A stretch of DNA of 41,897 nt from Sedimenticola sp. (GCA_027008705.1 JALVEB010000032.1:1-41897), one strand, 5' to 3'; shown: positions 1-13,547, numbered from the stretch's first letter. Notes: generated by a model from the letters alone, not told the origin. Numbers and translations: made by a program.

Positions 1-1
1 C

Positions 2-667
2 CGGCCGTTCGCGCCCAAGCCGGAGCATTGGGAGCAGGCCGTTGCCGCCTGGCGCGAGCTGCGCAGCGACGAGGGCGCGCGCTTCGATCGCGTGGTGCGG
101 CTCGACGCCAGCCGCATCGCGCCGCAGATCACCTGGGGCACCTCGCCGGAGATGGTCGCGCCGATCGACGGTCGCGTGCCGGACCCGGACGCCGAGTCCG
201 ACGCGGTGCGCGCCGAGGGCATGCGCCGCGCGTTGGCCTACATGGGTCTCGCGCCGGGCACGCCAATCCAGGAGATCAAGGTTGACAAGGTGTTTATCGG
301 CTCGTGCACCAACTCGCGCATTGAGGATCTGCGTGCCGCCGCCGAGATCGCGCGGGGGCGCAAGGTCGCGCCCAATGTGCGCCAGGCGCTGGTCGTGCCG
401 GGTTCCGGCCTGGTCAAGCGGCAGGCCGAGGAGGAGGGGCTGGACCGCATCTTCCGCGAGGCCGGTTTTGAATGGCGCGAGCCGGGTTGCTCGATGTGCC
501 TGGCGATGAATGCCGATCGCCTAGAACCCGGCGAGCGCTGCGCCTCCACCTCCAACCGCAACTTCGAAGGTCGTCAGGGGCCGGGGGGGCGTACCCATCT
601 GGTCAGTCCGGCGATGGCCGCCGCCGCCGCCGTGACCGGGCACTTTACTGACGCGAGGAATCTCTGA
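2..667 (+). CDS. leuC: 3-isopropylmalate dehydratase large subunit, 5'-truncated by window edge
   Basis: Frame is open from nt 2 ([52 protein letters not shown]...[19 protein letters not shown]...GCSMCLAMN); followed by leuD with overlapping stop/start. Confidence 0.96.
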   Translation, partial: RPFAPKPEHWEQAVAAWRELRSDEGARFDRVVRLDASRIAPQITWGTSPEMVAPIDGRVPDPDAESDAVRAEGMRRALAYMGLAPGTPIQEIKVDKVFIGSCTNSRIEDLRAAAEIARGRKVAPNVRQALVVPGSGLVKRQAEEEGLDRIFREAGFEWREPGCSMCLAMNADRLEPGERCASTSNRNFEGRQGPGGRTHLVSPAMAAAAAVTGHFTDARNL

Positions 668-1302
668 TGGAACCCTTTTCTATCGTTACCGGCGTGGTCG
701 CGCCGCTCGACCGCGCGAATGTCGATACCGACGCGATTATCCCGAAGCAGTTTCTGAAATCGACCAAGCGCACCGGCTTTGGGCCGAACCTGTTCGACGA
801 GTGGCGCTATCTCGACCACGGCGAGCCGGGTATGGACAACAGCCAGCGGCCGCTGAACCCCGATTTTGTGCTCAACGATCCGCGCTACCGCGATGCCCGC
901 ATCCTGCTCGCGCGCGACAACTTCGGTTGCGGCTCGTCGCGCGAGCATGCCCCCTGGGCGCTGTACGACTACGGATTCCGTGTCCTGATCGCGCCGAGCT
1001 TCGCCGACATCTTCTTCAATAACAGCTTCAAGAACGGCCTGCTGCCGATCGTGCTGCCCGAGGAGCAGGTCGACGAACTGTTCGCGCGGGCCAGCGGGCC
1101 CCAGGCGCTGGAATTGCGTGTCGACCTGCCGGAACAGCGCATCCAGGGCGACGGCATCGATCTGCGTTTCGAGATCGACCCGTTTCGCAAGCACTGCCTG
1201 CTGGAGGGCTTGGACGACATCGGCCTGACCTTGCAACATGTCGACGACATCCGCGCCTACGAGGAACGCCGGCGGCGCGAAGCCCCGTGGCTTTTTGAAT
1301 AG
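667..1302 (+). CDS. leuD: 3-isopropylmalate dehydratase small subunit
   Basis: [39 protein letters not shown]...[15 protein letters not shown]; typical LeuD. Confidence 0.97.
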   Translation: MEPFSIVTGVVAPLDRANVDTDAIIPKQFLKSTKRTGFGPNLFDEWRYLDHGEPGMDNSQRPLNPDFVLNDPRYRDARILLARDNFGCGSSREHAPWALYDYGFRVLIAPSFADIFFNNSFKNGLLPIVLPEEQVDELFARASGPQALELRVDLPEQRIQGDGIDLRFEIDPFRKHCLLEGLDDIGLTLQHVDDIRAYEERRRREAPWLFE

Positions 1303-1410
1303 GCGGCGCCAGCGGTTATACTCGGCACCTTGCACCAACCCTTTTCCCGCGCGGCGGCGTGGCGGCTCGAGCGCCGCGCCGTCTCGATGTTTTTCAATGG
1401 AAACCCGTAG

Positions 1411-2496
1411 ATGAGCAAACAGATACTGATCCTGCCCGGCGACGGCATCGGCCCCGAGATCGTCCATGAGGCGGTCAAGGTGCTGGCCTGCCTGCGAGAC
1501 GACTTCGGCCTCGATATCGATCTCGACGAGGCCCTCGTCGGGGGTTGCGCGATCGACGCCGCCGGCGCGCCCCTTCCGGAAGCCACGCTGGCGCTTGCGC
1601 GCGAGGCCGATGCGGTGTTGCTCGGCGCGGTCGGCGGGCCGAAGTGGGAATCGCTGGATATCGCGATCCGCCCCGAGAAAGGCCTGCTCGGTCTTCGCGC
1701 CGGGCTCGATCTCTTCGCCAACCTGCGTCCGGCGATACTCTATCCGCAACTCGCCGATGCCTCGACGCTGAAGCCCGAAGTGGTCTCCGGCCTCGACATC
1801 CTGATCGTGCGCGAGCTCACCGGCGGCATCTATTTCGGCCAGCCGCGCGGCGTGCGTACGCTCGACAATGGCGAGCGCGAGGGCTACAACACCCTGGTGT
1901 ACCGCGAATCGGAGATCGAGCGCATCTGTCGCGTGGCCTTCGATGTCGCCGCCAGGCGAAACCGACGGGTTTGCTCGGTCGACAAGGCCAATGTGCTCGA
2001 GAGCACCGAACTGTGGCGCGAGGTCGCGAACCGCGTCGCCGGCGAACAGGCCGACATCGAGCTGAGTCACATGTATGTCGACAACGCCGCGATGCAACTG
2101 GTGCGCGCGCCCAAGCAGTTCGATGTGATCGTCACCACCAACATGTTCGGCGACATCCTCTCGGACTGCGCCGCGATGCTCACCGGCTCGATCGGCATGC
2201 TGCCCTCCGCCTCGCTCGATGCCGATCGCAAGGGACTCTACGAGCCGATCCACGGCTCGGCCCCGGACATCGCCGGCCGGGGTATCGCCAACCCGCTGGC
2301 CACGATCCTCTCGGTGGCGATGATGCTGCGTTACTCGCTCGACGAGCCCGAACTCGCCGCGCGTATCGAGCGGGCGGTCGAGCAGGTGCTCGACGATGGT
2401 CTGCGCACGCCCGACATCCTTTCGCCCGGCGCTACCGAGGTCGGCACCGAGGCGATGGGCGACGCCGTGGTCGCCGCGCTTCGCGCGGCGGCGTGA
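1411..2496 (+). CDS. leuB: 3-isopropylmalate dehydrogenase
   Basis: [25 protein letters not shown]...[12 protein letters not shown]...[18 protein letters not shown]. Confidence 0.97.
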   Translation: MSKQILILPGDGIGPEIVHEAVKVLACLRDDFGLDIDLDEALVGGCAIDAAGAPLPEATLALAREADAVLLGAVGGPKWESLDIAIRPEKGLLGLRAGLDLFANLRPAILYPQLADASTLKPEVVSGLDILIVRELTGGIYFGQPRGVRTLDNGEREGYNTLVYRESEIERICRVAFDVAARRNRRVCSVDKANVLESTELWREVANRVAGEQADIELSHMYVDNAAMQLVRAPKQFDVIVTTNMFGDILSDCAAMLTGSIGMLPSASLDADRKGLYEPIHGSAPDIAGRGIANPLATILSVAMMLRYSLDEPELAARIERAVEQVLDDGLRTPDILSPGATEVGTEAMGDAVVAALRAAA

Positions 2497-2577
2497 TGGG
2501 GTTCGCATGCTGAAGCATCGACAGCGCCAAACCGTGGCTTTTTCAATACACTTCGAAAACTTGTTGGAATCCGGACT

Positions 2578-3600
<1,023 letters not shown>

Positions 3601-3936
3601 CGGAGGACTTCACGGACCGCATGACGGTTTTGGTGTGACAGGAATAAATGGGCTATAGTTCGATAAGCTGACCTCGCGGCTGGATTCGTCCCGGGGGAAT
3701 GGTGGCCCCGAATAGAAGCAGAATAATCTACTGTTTGCGGGCTTGGAGGGTCGGTGCGCGTCGGTGGAATACCGATGCCGGCCATTGCGCGTCGCCTTCG
3801 AAGCGAGCGATCGAGACCGCCAGGGAGCGAGGCGGGTGGCACAATGAAGTCGGGCGGAGGGCAGTGGATCGCCTGTTCAGCCGGGACAGTCAGACAGCAC
3901 CAACCCCGAAAGCGCGGGGTGTCAACAGGAGATTCT

Positions 3937-6813
3937 ATGATACGCAAGTTGTCCGCGGCCGTTCTATTGGCCAGCGCGCTGACGCCGGTCAGTCTGTATG
4001 CGTTGGGCTTGGGGGAATTGCACACGCGTTCCGCGTTGAACCAGCCTTTCAACGGCGATATCGACCTGCTGTCGGTAACAAAGGGGGAGATCGACGGTAT
4101 CAAGGTCAAGCTGGCCGATCCGAAAGCGTTTTCACGCGCCGGGGTCGAGCGCCCCTATGCCTTGTCCCGGTTGCGCTTCAAGCCGATGGTGCTGCCGAAT
4201 GGCAAAACGGTCATTCATATCACCAGCAAGGATCCGATCCGCGAGCCCTTCCTGGATTTTCTGGTCGAGGTCAACTGGCCGAGCGGCCGCCTGCTTCGGG
4301 AATACACCGTTCTGTTGGACCCGCCGGTCACCCTGGCGCGTCGTCCGGCCCCGGTCGAGAAGGCGCGTGCCGGTGGGCGCGCGAAACCGGTCTCGAAACA
4401 GCCGGTTCGGTCCGTCACGCCGCGCACCGGGGAGCGCGTTGGCCCGGTTCGTGCGGGAGACACCCTCTGGGGCATCGCTGAGCGGACCCGTTATCCCGAT
4501 GTGTCGGTGGAGCAGATGGCCTTGGCCTACTTCGATACCAACCCGCCCGCGTTCAAGGATGGGGACATCAACAAGCTCAAGCAGGGAGCCGAGCTGACCG
4601 TCCCGACGCATGAAAAAGCCAGCGAACTCGGACGTCGCGCCGCGCGCGAGCGCTTCCTCGCCGAGGCCAACGCTTGGCGTAACCACGGCGCCGTGGCGGG
4701 CCGCGGTCGAGGTGCCAGCTCATCGCCAGGCGGCGGTCACGGGACGGCGAAGCCCAAGCTGGTGATCTCGGCGACCCGGCCCGACGGCCTGGGAGAAGCG
4801 GGGGTTGACAACGGCGATACCGAAGCGGCGGTTGCCCGCGTCAAGCAGGAATTGCTGCTGGCGCGCGAGCAGAATGCCGAGATCAAGCTGGAAAACGAGG
4901 GCCTGCGGAACCACATTACCGAGCTCGAGGAGCAGCTCGCCAAGCTCACCCGCCTGATTACCCTGAAGAACGAGCAACTTGCCAAGATCCAGGCGGCGCA
5001 ACTTGGGTTGGAAGGCGGAGAGGCCAAGCCCGCGACCGAGTCGGGCAACGTGATCGACCAGGCGATCGAAGGACAGCGCTCGGAAGCCGCGAGCCAGTCG
5101 CCGGAAGGCGGTGAACACCCAGTCGTCGCGGAAACCGCCGAAGCCGGCGCGGAACAAGCCGCCTCGGGCAATGAGTCCATGGCTTCCGCCGGCGGCGGGC
5201 AGGAAGGAACCGCCGAAACGAATGCAACCGTCGCTTCCGGGGAGACGGTTTCACCCGGAGAAGCTCCTGTCGGTGAAGCCACGGAACGAGCGGAAGGTGA
5301 AGCCACGGAACGAGCGGAAACAGCGGCGTCGGGCGCCAGCGGCGAAACCGTCCCGCCGGCCGGCGAGACGCCTGTCGCGCGGACCGGGACGCCGGCGAAG
5401 CGCCAGGCGGAACCCGGCCTGATCCAGAGCTGGCTCGACGATCCGATGAAGCTCGCATTGCCCGCCGGCGGTGTGCTGGCCGCGCTTCTGGGCGTCTGGG
5501 CCTTGCTGCGCCGGCGTCGCCGTGGCGAGGACGATCGTGTCGGGCCGGAGAGCATCCTGATCGAGCCGGACCAGGTGCAGGATACCGAGCTGTTGGCCAG
5601 TCAGGCCGAGGCGCCGATGACGGGTTCCGTCAACGAGACCTCCTTCCTGAGCGATTTCTCGCCGAGCGAGATCGATGCCTTGCAGGATGAGACCGGAGAG
5701 GTCGATCCGCTGTCCGAGGCCGATGTCTACATGGCCTATGGGCGTTACCAGCAGGCGGAGGATCTGATCCGCGATGCGCTGAACCGCAACCCGGATCGTC
5801 ATGCGCTGAAATTCAAGTTGGCCGAGATCCATTACGCCACGCGCGACACGGCCGCTTTCGAGTCGCTGATCGAAAGCATGGCCGAGGAGGGGCTCGGCGC
5901 CGAGAATCCGGAGGGTTGGCAGCGATTGTTGTCGATGGGCAAATCCCTGGATCCGACCCATCCCTTGTTCAAGGACGCCGAAGACCTGCCCGGAGAAGAG
6001 GGCGGAACGGGCGGCGATCCGCTCGGTGGCGCGGGGTTGGCCGCCGCCGGGGCCGGGATGGCGGCCGGCGCCGCGGCTTCGAGCGCTGTGGGTCTCGACG
6101 CCACGGGTCAGGATAAAGAAGTGGATTCTTCCTCGCGGAGCGCGGTTGCTTCCCGGGATTCCGAGACCCGGGTCAGCAAGCTTGACGACGAAGAGATGCT
6201 CGAACTCGACGCGCTCGCCGATGAAACCGGGGATGCCCCGTCGGCGGCGCCGCTCGCGGACGACGACTTCGCCGACCTGATGGATGAAGACAGCATCGTC
6301 ATCGACCTGCCGGGCGATCTTTCGGCGCTCGGCGACGAGGATTCGATTCTGAAGGCCTCCAGTCTGCACGACAGCCTGTTGGTCGACGAGACGCCGGACG
6401 ACAAACCCTTCTCACTCGATGAAGTCGACGACTCCTCGCTGATGCTCGATGACGACAGTTTGCTCAAGGAGCTGGATCTGCCCTCCGGCGATGCCAACGA
6501 GATGGCCACCGGTGACGCCTCGGTGGATTCGATGCTGTCGACGCTGAGCGAATTCAGCGCCACCGCCGGAGTTGATCTCGAAAAGCTCGACGACACGACC
6601 CTGTCGCCGGCCAGCGAGATGCTCGAGTTGGATTCCTCCATCGATGACGACTACGACGAGATCGACGAGGTCAGCACCAAGCTCGATCTTGCCCGCGCCT
6701 ACCTCGAGATGGGCGACAAGGACGGCGCGCGTGGCATCCTCGACGAGGTCATGGCGGAAGGCGATGATTTCCAGAAGGAAACCGCGCAGAAGATCATCGC
6801 CGAGCTGGGCTGA
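3937..6813 (+). CDS. fimV: FimV-like pilus assembly / polar hub protein
   Basis: Signal peptide MIRKLSAAVLLASALTPVSLYALGLGELHTRSALNQPFNGDIDLL, LysM-like segment (VRAGDTLWGIAERTRYP), coiled coil, acidic C-terminus ending in the FimV C-terminal motif TKLDLARAYLEMGDKDGARGILDEVMAEG; syntenic asd-fimV-truA. Confidence 0.92.
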   Translation: MIRKLSAAVLLASALTPVSLYALGLGELHTRSALNQPFNGDIDLLSVTKGEIDGIKVKLADPKAFSRAGVERPYALSRLRFKPMVLPNGKTVIHITSKDPIREPFLDFLVEVNWPSGRLLREYTVLLDPPVTLARRPAPVEKARAGGRAKPVSKQPVRSVTPRTGERVGPVRAGDTLWGIAERTRYPDVSVEQMALAYFDTNPPAFKDGDINKLKQGAELTVPTHEKASELGRRAARERFLAEANAWRNHGAVAGRGRGASSSPGGGHGTAKPKLVISATRPDGLGEAGVDNGDTEAAVARVKQELLLAREQNAEIKLENEGLRNHITELEEQLAKLTRLITLKNEQLAKIQAAQLGLEGGEAKPATESGNVIDQAIEGQRSEAASQSPEGGEHPVVAETAEAGAEQAASGNESMASAGGGQEGTAETNATVASGETVSPGEAPVGEATERAEGEATERAETAASGASGETVPPAGETPVARTGTPAKRQAEPGLIQSWLDDPMKLALPAGGVLAALLGVWALLRRRRRGEDDRVGPESILIEPDQVQDTELLASQAEAPMTGSVNETSFLSDFSPSEIDALQDETGEVDPLSEADVYMAYGRYQQAEDLIRDALNRNPDRHALKFKLAEIHYATRDTAAFESLIESMAEEGLGAENPEGWQRLLSMGKSLDPTHPLFKDAEDLPGEEGGTGGDPLGGAGLAAAGAGMAAGAAASSAVGLDATGQDKEVDSSSRSAVASRDSETRVSKLDDEEMLELDALADETGDAPSAAPLADDDFADLMDEDSIVIDLPGDLSALGDEDSILKASSLHDSLLVDETPDDKPFSLDEVDDSSLMLDDDSLLKELDLPSGDANEMATGDASVDSMLSTLSEFSATAGVDLEKLDDTTLSPASEMLELDSSIDDDYDEIDEVSTKLDLARAYLEMGDKDGARGILDEVMAEGDDFQKETAQKIIAELG

Positions 6814-6852
6814 AACGGCACCCGCCGCGTCGACGCTGTGGTAAACTCATGG

Positions 6853-6876
6853 GGCGCCCCAACGGGCGCCTTTTTT
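6853..6876 (+). terminator. Rho-independent terminator between fimV and truA
   Basis: GCGCCC-CAAC-GGGCGC stem followed by TTTTTT. Confidence 0.75.
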
Positions 6877-6899
6877 GTTCGCGGAAGATCTGACGCCCC

Positions 6900-7694
6900 A
6901 TGCGCCTCGCGGCGGGAATCGAATACGACGGCAGCCGGTTTCACGGCTGGCAGACGCAACCACACGCCCGCTCGGTGCAGGCCTGCCTGGAGCAGGCCTT
7001 GGCGCGGGTCGCCGATCATCCGCTGCGGGTGCAATGCGCCGGGCGCACTGACACCGGCGTGCATGCCAGCGCACAGGTGGTGCATTTCGACAGCGAAGCG
7101 CGGCGCACGCCGCGTAACTGGCGGCTTGGCGCCAATGTCAACCTGCCGGATGACATCGCGTTGACCTGGATCCGCCCGGTGGACGACGACTTCCACGCGC
7201 GTTTCGGCGCCATCGCGCGCGCCTACCGCTATGTGTTGCTGAACCGGGGCAGTCGTTCGGCCTTGTTGCATCGGCGCGTGACCTGGATGCACCGGCCGCT
7301 GGACGTGGCGCGCATGAACGCGGCGGCCCGCGCGCTGATCGGCGAGCACGATTTTACCTCGTATCGCGCGCTCGGCTGTCAGGCCAGATCGCCGGTGCGC
7401 GAGATCCGCCGCCTGGAATTGCGCCGCCACGGCGATTTCGTCGTGATGGACATCGAGGCCAACGCCTTTCTGCATCACATGGTGCGCAACATCATCGGCG
7501 TACTCGCCGCGATCGGACGCGGCGACGAAGACATCGAATGGGCCGGCGAGATCCTCGCCCGCCGCGATCGCGCGCGCGGCGGAGTCACCGCGCCGCCGGA
7601 CGGCCTGTATCTGACGCGCGTCGACTACCCGGCGCGGTTCGGCCTGCCGACTACGCCGCCGCCAGCCTTCTGGGAGAACGGAGATGCGGGCTAG
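6900..7694 (+). CDS. truA: tRNA pseudouridine(38-40) synthase
   Basis: [18 protein letters not shown]...[18 protein letters not shown]. Confidence 0.97.
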   Translation: MRLAAGIEYDGSRFHGWQTQPHARSVQACLEQALARVADHPLRVQCAGRTDTGVHASAQVVHFDSEARRTPRNWRLGANVNLPDDIALTWIRPVDDDFHARFGAIARAYRYVLLNRGSRSALLHRRVTWMHRPLDVARMNAAARALIGEHDFTSYRALGCQARSPVREIRRLELRRHGDFVVMDIEANAFLHHMVRNIIGVLAAIGRGDEDIEWAGEILARRDRARGGVTAPPDGLYLTRVDYPARFGLPTTPPPAFWENGDAG

Positions 7695-8305
7695 AACACG
7701 CGTCAAGATCTGCGGCATCACCCGGCGCGAGGACGCCGAGGCCGTCGCGCGCGCCGGCGCCGATGCCCTCGGGCTGGTGTTCTATCCGCCCAGCCCGCGA
7801 CATGTCGAAGTGGAGCAGGCAGCGCGGATTGTGCGGGGTCTGCCGCCGTTCGTCAGTATCGTGGGCTTGTTCGTCAATGCCGATCGCGAGACCATCGACG
7901 AGGTGCTGGAGCGGGTGCCGATCGACCTGCTTCAGTTTCACGGCAACGAGTGTCCGGACTACTGCGCCGGTTTCGGCAAGCCCTGGCTGAAGGCGGTCAC
8001 GATGAAACCGGGCGTCGATCTGAGCGCCGAGGCGCGGCGCTACGCCGGCGCCAGCGCATTGCTCGTAGACAGCCATCGTCCCGGCGTGCCGGGCGGCACC
8101 GGCGAGGTTTTCGACTGGCGGCGTATCCCGCCCGAGCTGGCGGGAGGGATCGTGCTCGCCGGCGGCTTGCGTCCCGACAACGTCGCCGGGGCGGTGCGTC
8201 TGCTGCGGCCGTGGGCGGTGGATGTCAGCGGCGGTGTCGAACAGGCCAAGGGCATCAAGAATGCCGCCCTGGTCGAGGAATTCATACAGCAAGTGAAACA
8301 AGCCG

Positions 8306-8322
<17 letters not shown>
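7684..8322 (+). CDS. trpF: phosphoribosylanthranilate isomerase
   Basis: [36 protein letters not shown]; between truA and trpB. Confidence 0.97.
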
Positions 8323-9513
<1,191 letters not shown>

Positions 9514-9517
<4 letters not shown>

Positions 9518-10344
9518 ACCACCGACTGAATGAACGTTTCGATGCGCTGCGCGCCAGCGGACGCAAGGCGCTGATCCCATTCGTCACCGCCGGCGATCCG
9601 CATCCCGATGTGACGGTGCCGCTGATGCACGCGATGGTCCAGGCCGGCGCCGACGTGATCGAACTCGGTGTGCCGTTCTCTGACCCGATGGCCGATGGCC
9701 CGGTGATCCAGAAGGCCTCCGAGCGCGCATTGCAACACCACGTCAGCTTGCGCGACGTGCTCGCCATGGTGCGCGAATTCCGCGCCGAAGACGGGGAGAC
9801 CCCGGTCGTGCTGATGGGTTACCTGAACCCGATCGAGGTGATGGGCCATGCCGATTTCGCCGCCGCCGCGGCGGCGGCCGGTGTCGACGGCGTGCTGACC
9901 GTCGACTGCCCGCCGGAAGAGAGCGCCTCGCTGGTCGGGCCGCTCGGCGAACACCGCATCGCGCCGATCTACCTGCTCGCGCCGACCAGCGACGAACGAC
10001 GCATACGCAAGATCTGCGCGGTGGCCGAGGGTTTCGTCTACTACGTCTCGATGAAGGGCGTTACCGGCGCCAGCCATCTCGATCTCGACTCGGTGGCCGG
10101 GAAGCTCGCCGGGATCCGCCGTCATACCGACTTGCCGCTGGGCGTCGGTTTCGGCATCAAGGATGCCGAAACCGCTGCCGCGATCGGCCGTCTCGCCGAT
10201 GCGGTGATCGTCGGCAGCGCCCTGGTCCGCTTGGTCGCCGAGAACGCCGATCGTCCTGACGCCATCCCCGGCGCGGTCGGCGAATTGCTGTATTCGATGC
10301 GTCAGGCGCTCGACCGGATCGGCGCCGAAGACAGGATTTGCTAA
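9514..10344 (+). CDS. trpA: tryptophan synthase alpha chain (GTG start overlapping the trpB stop)
   Basis: [26 protein letters not shown]...[23 protein letters not shown]. Confidence 0.97.
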
Positions 10345-10395
10345 TATACACTCGTTGCCCATGACTTTTCGGTCACTGCGACCGCCCCTCGCAAC
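10342..10395 (+). repeat. Dispersed repeat family 1, copy A (left core)
   Basis: TAATATACACTCGTTGCCCATGACTTTTCGGTCACTGCGACCGCCCCTCGCAACC; matches copies at 16152, 20126, 25357 and 29240(-). Confidence 0.85.
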
Positions 10396-10397
10396 CG

Positions 10398-10434
10398 CCG
10401 TAGCCGGTTCCGCGGTACTTGAACCGGCCTACGG
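10398..10434 (+). repeat. Strong intergenic hairpin between trpA and accD
   Basis: CCGTAGCCGGTTC-cgcggtactt-GAACCGGcCTACGG; 13-bp stem with one bulged C. Confidence 0.8.
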
Positions 10435-10466
10435 AGGTGGAAATGGGCAAGCAGGATGCCAAGTCG

Positions 10467-10519
10467 TTGATTTTTTTCGTGGTCTGGGGTGATGTCACCC
10501 CGCGTCATGAGCGCTGGCC
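10467..10519 (+). repeat. Dispersed repeat family 2, copy 1
   Basis: ttgatttttttcgtggtctggggtgatgtcaccccgcgtcatgagcgctggcc; 47/53 identical to 28292..28344; contains palindrome GGGGTGA-TG-TCACCCC. Confidence 0.9.
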
Positions 10520-10559
10520 GAGTAGTTAAGATCAAACAAGCGAGACAGGAACGACGCCG

Positions 10560-11516
10560 ATGAGCATGAGCTGGTTCGAGAAACTGATGCCGAGCCGCAT
10601 CCGCACCGAGAGCAGCACCAAGAAAGCGGTGCCGGAAGGACTGTGGGCCAAGTGTCCGGGCTGCGGCGCGATCCTGTATCGCGCCGAGGTCGAGCGCAAC
10701 ATGGACGTCTGTCCGAAGTGCGACTACCACAACCGGATCGGCGCGCGTCGGCGTCTGGATCTGTTTCTGGACCCGGAACCGCGCGAGGAACTCGGCGCCG
10801 GGCTGACGCCGACCGATCCGCTGAAGTTCAAGGATTCGAAGAAGTATAAGGATCGTATCGCCCAGGCGCAGAAGAAGACCGGCGAAAAGGACGCGCTGAT
10901 CGCGATGCAGGGGCGCGTCAACGGGCTCGATCTGGTCGCCTGCGCGTTCGAGTTCGGCTACATGGGCGGCTCGATGGGGTCGGTGGTCGGCGAGCGCTTC
11001 GTGCGCGCGGTGAACCGCTGTCTGGAACTGCATATCCCCTTGGTCTGTTTCTCGGCCAGCGGTGGCGCGCGCATGCAGGAATCGTTGTTCTCGCTGATGC
11101 AGATGGCGAAGACCAGCGCGGCGCTGAAGAAGCTCTCCGACCGTGGCATCCCGTTCATCTCCGTCATGACCGATCCGACGATGGGCGGGGTATCGGCCAG
11201 CCTGGCGATGCTCGGCGATCTGAACATCGCCGAGCCGAAGGCGCTGATCGGCTTCGCCGGCCCGCGGGTCATCGAACAGACCGTGCGCGAGACCCTGCCG
11301 GAGGGCTTTCAGCGCAGCGAGTTTCTGCTCGAGCATGGCGCCATCGACGCGATCATGGACCGGCGCGAGATGCGCAACCGGATTTCGTCGTTGCTGGCGC
11401 AGCTGCTGCGCAAGCCTCCGCTGGAACCGGTGACGCCGGCCCCGGCCGCCGCGGTCGCGGCCGCGGAGCGCGACACGGGCAGCGAAACCCCGCCGGAAAC
11501 GCCCGACGCGCAATGA
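10560..11516 (+). CDS. accD: acetyl-CoA carboxylase carboxyltransferase subunit beta
   Basis: Zinc-finger [23 protein letters not shown] and carboxyltransferase core; upstream of folC. Confidence 0.97.
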   Translation: MSMSWFEKLMPSRIRTESSTKKAVPEGLWAKCPGCGAILYRAEVERNMDVCPKCDYHNRIGARRRLDLFLDPEPREELGAGLTPTDPLKFKDSKKYKDRIAQAQKKTGEKDALIAMQGRVNGLDLVACAFEFGYMGGSMGSVVGERFVRAVNRCLELHIPLVCFSASGGARMQESLFSLMQMAKTSAALKKLSDRGIPFISVMTDPTMGGVSASLAMLGDLNIAEPKALIGFAGPRVIEQTVRETLPEGFQRSEFLLEHGAIDAIMDRREMRNRISSLLAQLLRKPPLEPVTPAPAAAVAAAERDTGSETPPETPDAQ

Positions 11517-12826
11517 GATTCGATACCCTGGCCGGCTGGCTGGAATGGCAGTCCAGCCTGCATCCGGCCGCCATCGACCTGGGTCTGGAACGGGTCGCCG
11601 AGGTCTGGCGGCGCCTCGGCGGGCGCATCGTCTGCCCGCTCGTGACCGTGGCCGGGACCAACGGCAAGGGCTCCAGCGTGGCGATGCTGGACGCGATCTG
11701 GCAGGCTGCCGGCTACCGCGTCGGCAGCTTCAGCTCGCCTCACCTGATGCGCTACAACGAGCGCATCCGGCTCGATGGCGAACCGCTCTCCGATGCCGCC
11801 ATCATCGAGGCCTTCGCGCGTATCGATCGCGCCCGGGGCGACCTCTCGCTGACCTATTTCGAATTCGGCGCATTGGCCGCGCTGGATTGTTTCGCGCGCG
11901 CGCGGCCCGATGTCGTGGTTCTCGAGACGGGGCTCGGCGGGCGGCTCGACGCGGTCAACATCGTGGATGCCGATGTCGCGCTGATCACCGCGATCGGTCT
12001 CGACCACACCGAGTGGCTCGGTGAGGATCGCGACCGGATCGCGCGCGAGAAGGCCGGCATCCTGCGCGCCGGCCGCGCGGCGGTCTGTTCCGACCCGCAA
12101 CCGCCGGCTGGCTTGCTCGAACAAGCCGCGCGGCTGGATGTTCCGCTGCGTGTCTATCGGCGTGACTTCGACGCCACGCCGAACCCGGGCGGCGGGTGGC
12201 GCTGGAGCATGGAAGGACGTCGGCGCGAGGCGTTGCCGCTGCCGGCGCTGCGCGGCGACTACCAGCTTCAGAACGCTGCCGGAGCGCTCGCGGTAACCGA
12301 ACTGTTGGGCGGGCGCCTGCCGCTCGAGACCGCCGCGATTCGCGAGGGACTGGCTTCCGTCTCCCTGCCGGGGCGTTTCGAGGTCCGCCCGGGCCGCCCG
12401 ACCCTGATCCTCGATGTCGCCCACAATACGCAAGCGGTCGCGGCGTTGCGCGATACCTTGCGTCGCTACCGCTGTCGCGGGCGCGTGCTCGCGGTGTTCT
12501 CGGCGCTGCGCGACAAGCGTCTCGGTGAGATGATCGCGCGGATCGACGATCGGATCCACCAATGGCACCCGGCCGGGCTGGAAGGGCCGCGAGGGCTGGA
12601 TGGAAAAACCGTCGCGGCGGCAGTGGCGCGACATGCCCATGGGCGACGCGCGCCGCCCCGCGAGCGGGTTTCCGAAGCCCTGGGCGACGCCCTCGCGGAG
12701 GCGCGGGATGACGACTGCATCCTGGTGTTCGGCTCCTTTCTCAGCGTGGCCGCGGCATGCCGGGCGCTGGAAGACCATGATGGCCAGGCCCGCCGGACGA
12801 TGACACCAGAGCATGATGGACGATAG
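11513..12826 (+). CDS. folC: bifunctional folylpolyglutamate / dihydrofolate synthase
   Basis: [42 protein letters not shown]...[15 protein letters not shown]. Confidence 0.96.
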   Translation: MRFDTLAGWLEWQSSLHPAAIDLGLERVAEVWRRLGGRIVCPLVTVAGTNGKGSSVAMLDAIWQAAGYRVGSFSSPHLMRYNERIRLDGEPLSDAAIIEAFARIDRARGDLSLTYFEFGALAALDCFARARPDVVVLETGLGGRLDAVNIVDADVALITAIGLDHTEWLGEDRDRIAREKAGILRAGRAAVCSDPQPPAGLLEQAARLDVPLRVYRRDFDATPNPGGGWRWSMEGRRREALPLPALRGDYQLQNAAGALAVTELLGGRLPLETAAIREGLASVSLPGRFEVRPGRPTLILDVAHNTQAVAALRDTLRRYRCRGRVLAVFSALRDKRLGEMIARIDDRIHQWHPAGLEGPRGLDGKTVAAAVARHAHGRRAPPRERVSEALGDALAEARDDDCILVFGSFLSVAAACRALEDHDGQARRTMTPEHDGR

Positions 12827-13355
12827 ATTAAAGAAACGCCTGATCGGCGCGGCGGTATTGATGTCTTTGTTGATCATCTTCGTGCCGATGCTGATCGAGA
12901 AGGGACGGATCGACAACCGCATCGATGAGCATGCGATCCCGCCGCGTCCGGAGGTCGAGTTCCCGCCGGTGCATCTCGACCTGCCGCAGCCGCCACCGGA
13001 GGCCGCGCGAGTCGGACCGCGGCCGTCCGCGCCGCCGTCGAAACCGTCGGCTCACTCCCGGGCGGCGTCGAGCAAGCCAGCGGCGGCGAAAGCCAACGCT
13101 CAGGGGCGCGATCGACGGCCCAACGCCTGGGTGGTACAGGTCGCCAGCTTCACCGACAAGGCGCGCGCCGAGCGTCTTGCCGCGCGCCTGCGCAAGGCCG
13201 GGTTCAGCACCTTCATCAGTCGCGCCTGGGTGAAGGGCGCGCGGCGCTACCGGGTGCGCGTCGGCCCCGAGTTGGATCTCGATCGCGCGCGCCGCATCGC
13301 GCGCGCGATCGAGCGCAAGGTCAAGCTCAAGGGCCGCGTGCAGCGGCATCGTTGA
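12813..13355 (+). CDS. SPOR-domain protein, DedD-like
   Basis: Short cytoplasmic N-terminus, one TM (LIGAAVLMSLLIIFVPML), Pro-rich linker, C-terminal SPOR repeat NAWVVQVASFTDKARAERLAARLRKAGFSTFIS...RYRVRVGPE; start could be 12816. Confidence 0.88.
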   Translation: MMDDRLKKRLIGAAVLMSLLIIFVPMLIEKGRIDNRIDEHAIPPRPEVEFPPVHLDLPQPPPEAARVGPRPSAPPSKPSAHSRAASSKPAAAKANAQGRDRRPNAWVVQVASFTDKARAERLAARLRKAGFSTFISRAWVKGARRYRVRVGPELDLDRARRIARAIERKVKLKGRVQRHR

Positions 13356-13547
13356 AAGCCGGGCGACATGGCTGCGCGCCGCCGAGCCACAGGGCGGTAT
13401 TCACGGCCTTTCCCCGAGCCGAAGTCACTCCGGCCGAAACTCGATGACGGGACCCTGAGCGCGATTGTCCAGGCGTTGCATCGAAGCGCCATGGGTGAGT
13501 AGTCACCAGTCTGTTAAGATGGGGTATCCGCACACCCGGAGGGGACA

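Noticed and set aside
574-2508. 644-aa minus-strand ORF over leuD/leuB
   Set aside because: Antisense shadow ORF in high-GC DNA; the plus strand encodes clearly recognisable LeuD and LeuB.
3640-3670. AAATGGGCTATAGTTCG resembling the outer part of copy E (AATTGGGCTATGACTCG)
   Set aside because: Only a short partial match; may simply be a promoter-like stretch before fimV.
13470-13515. Possible additional family 1 copy (reverse complement ACTACTCACCCATGGCGCTTCG)
   Set aside because: Similarity to the left core is too short and gapped to support without a profile search.
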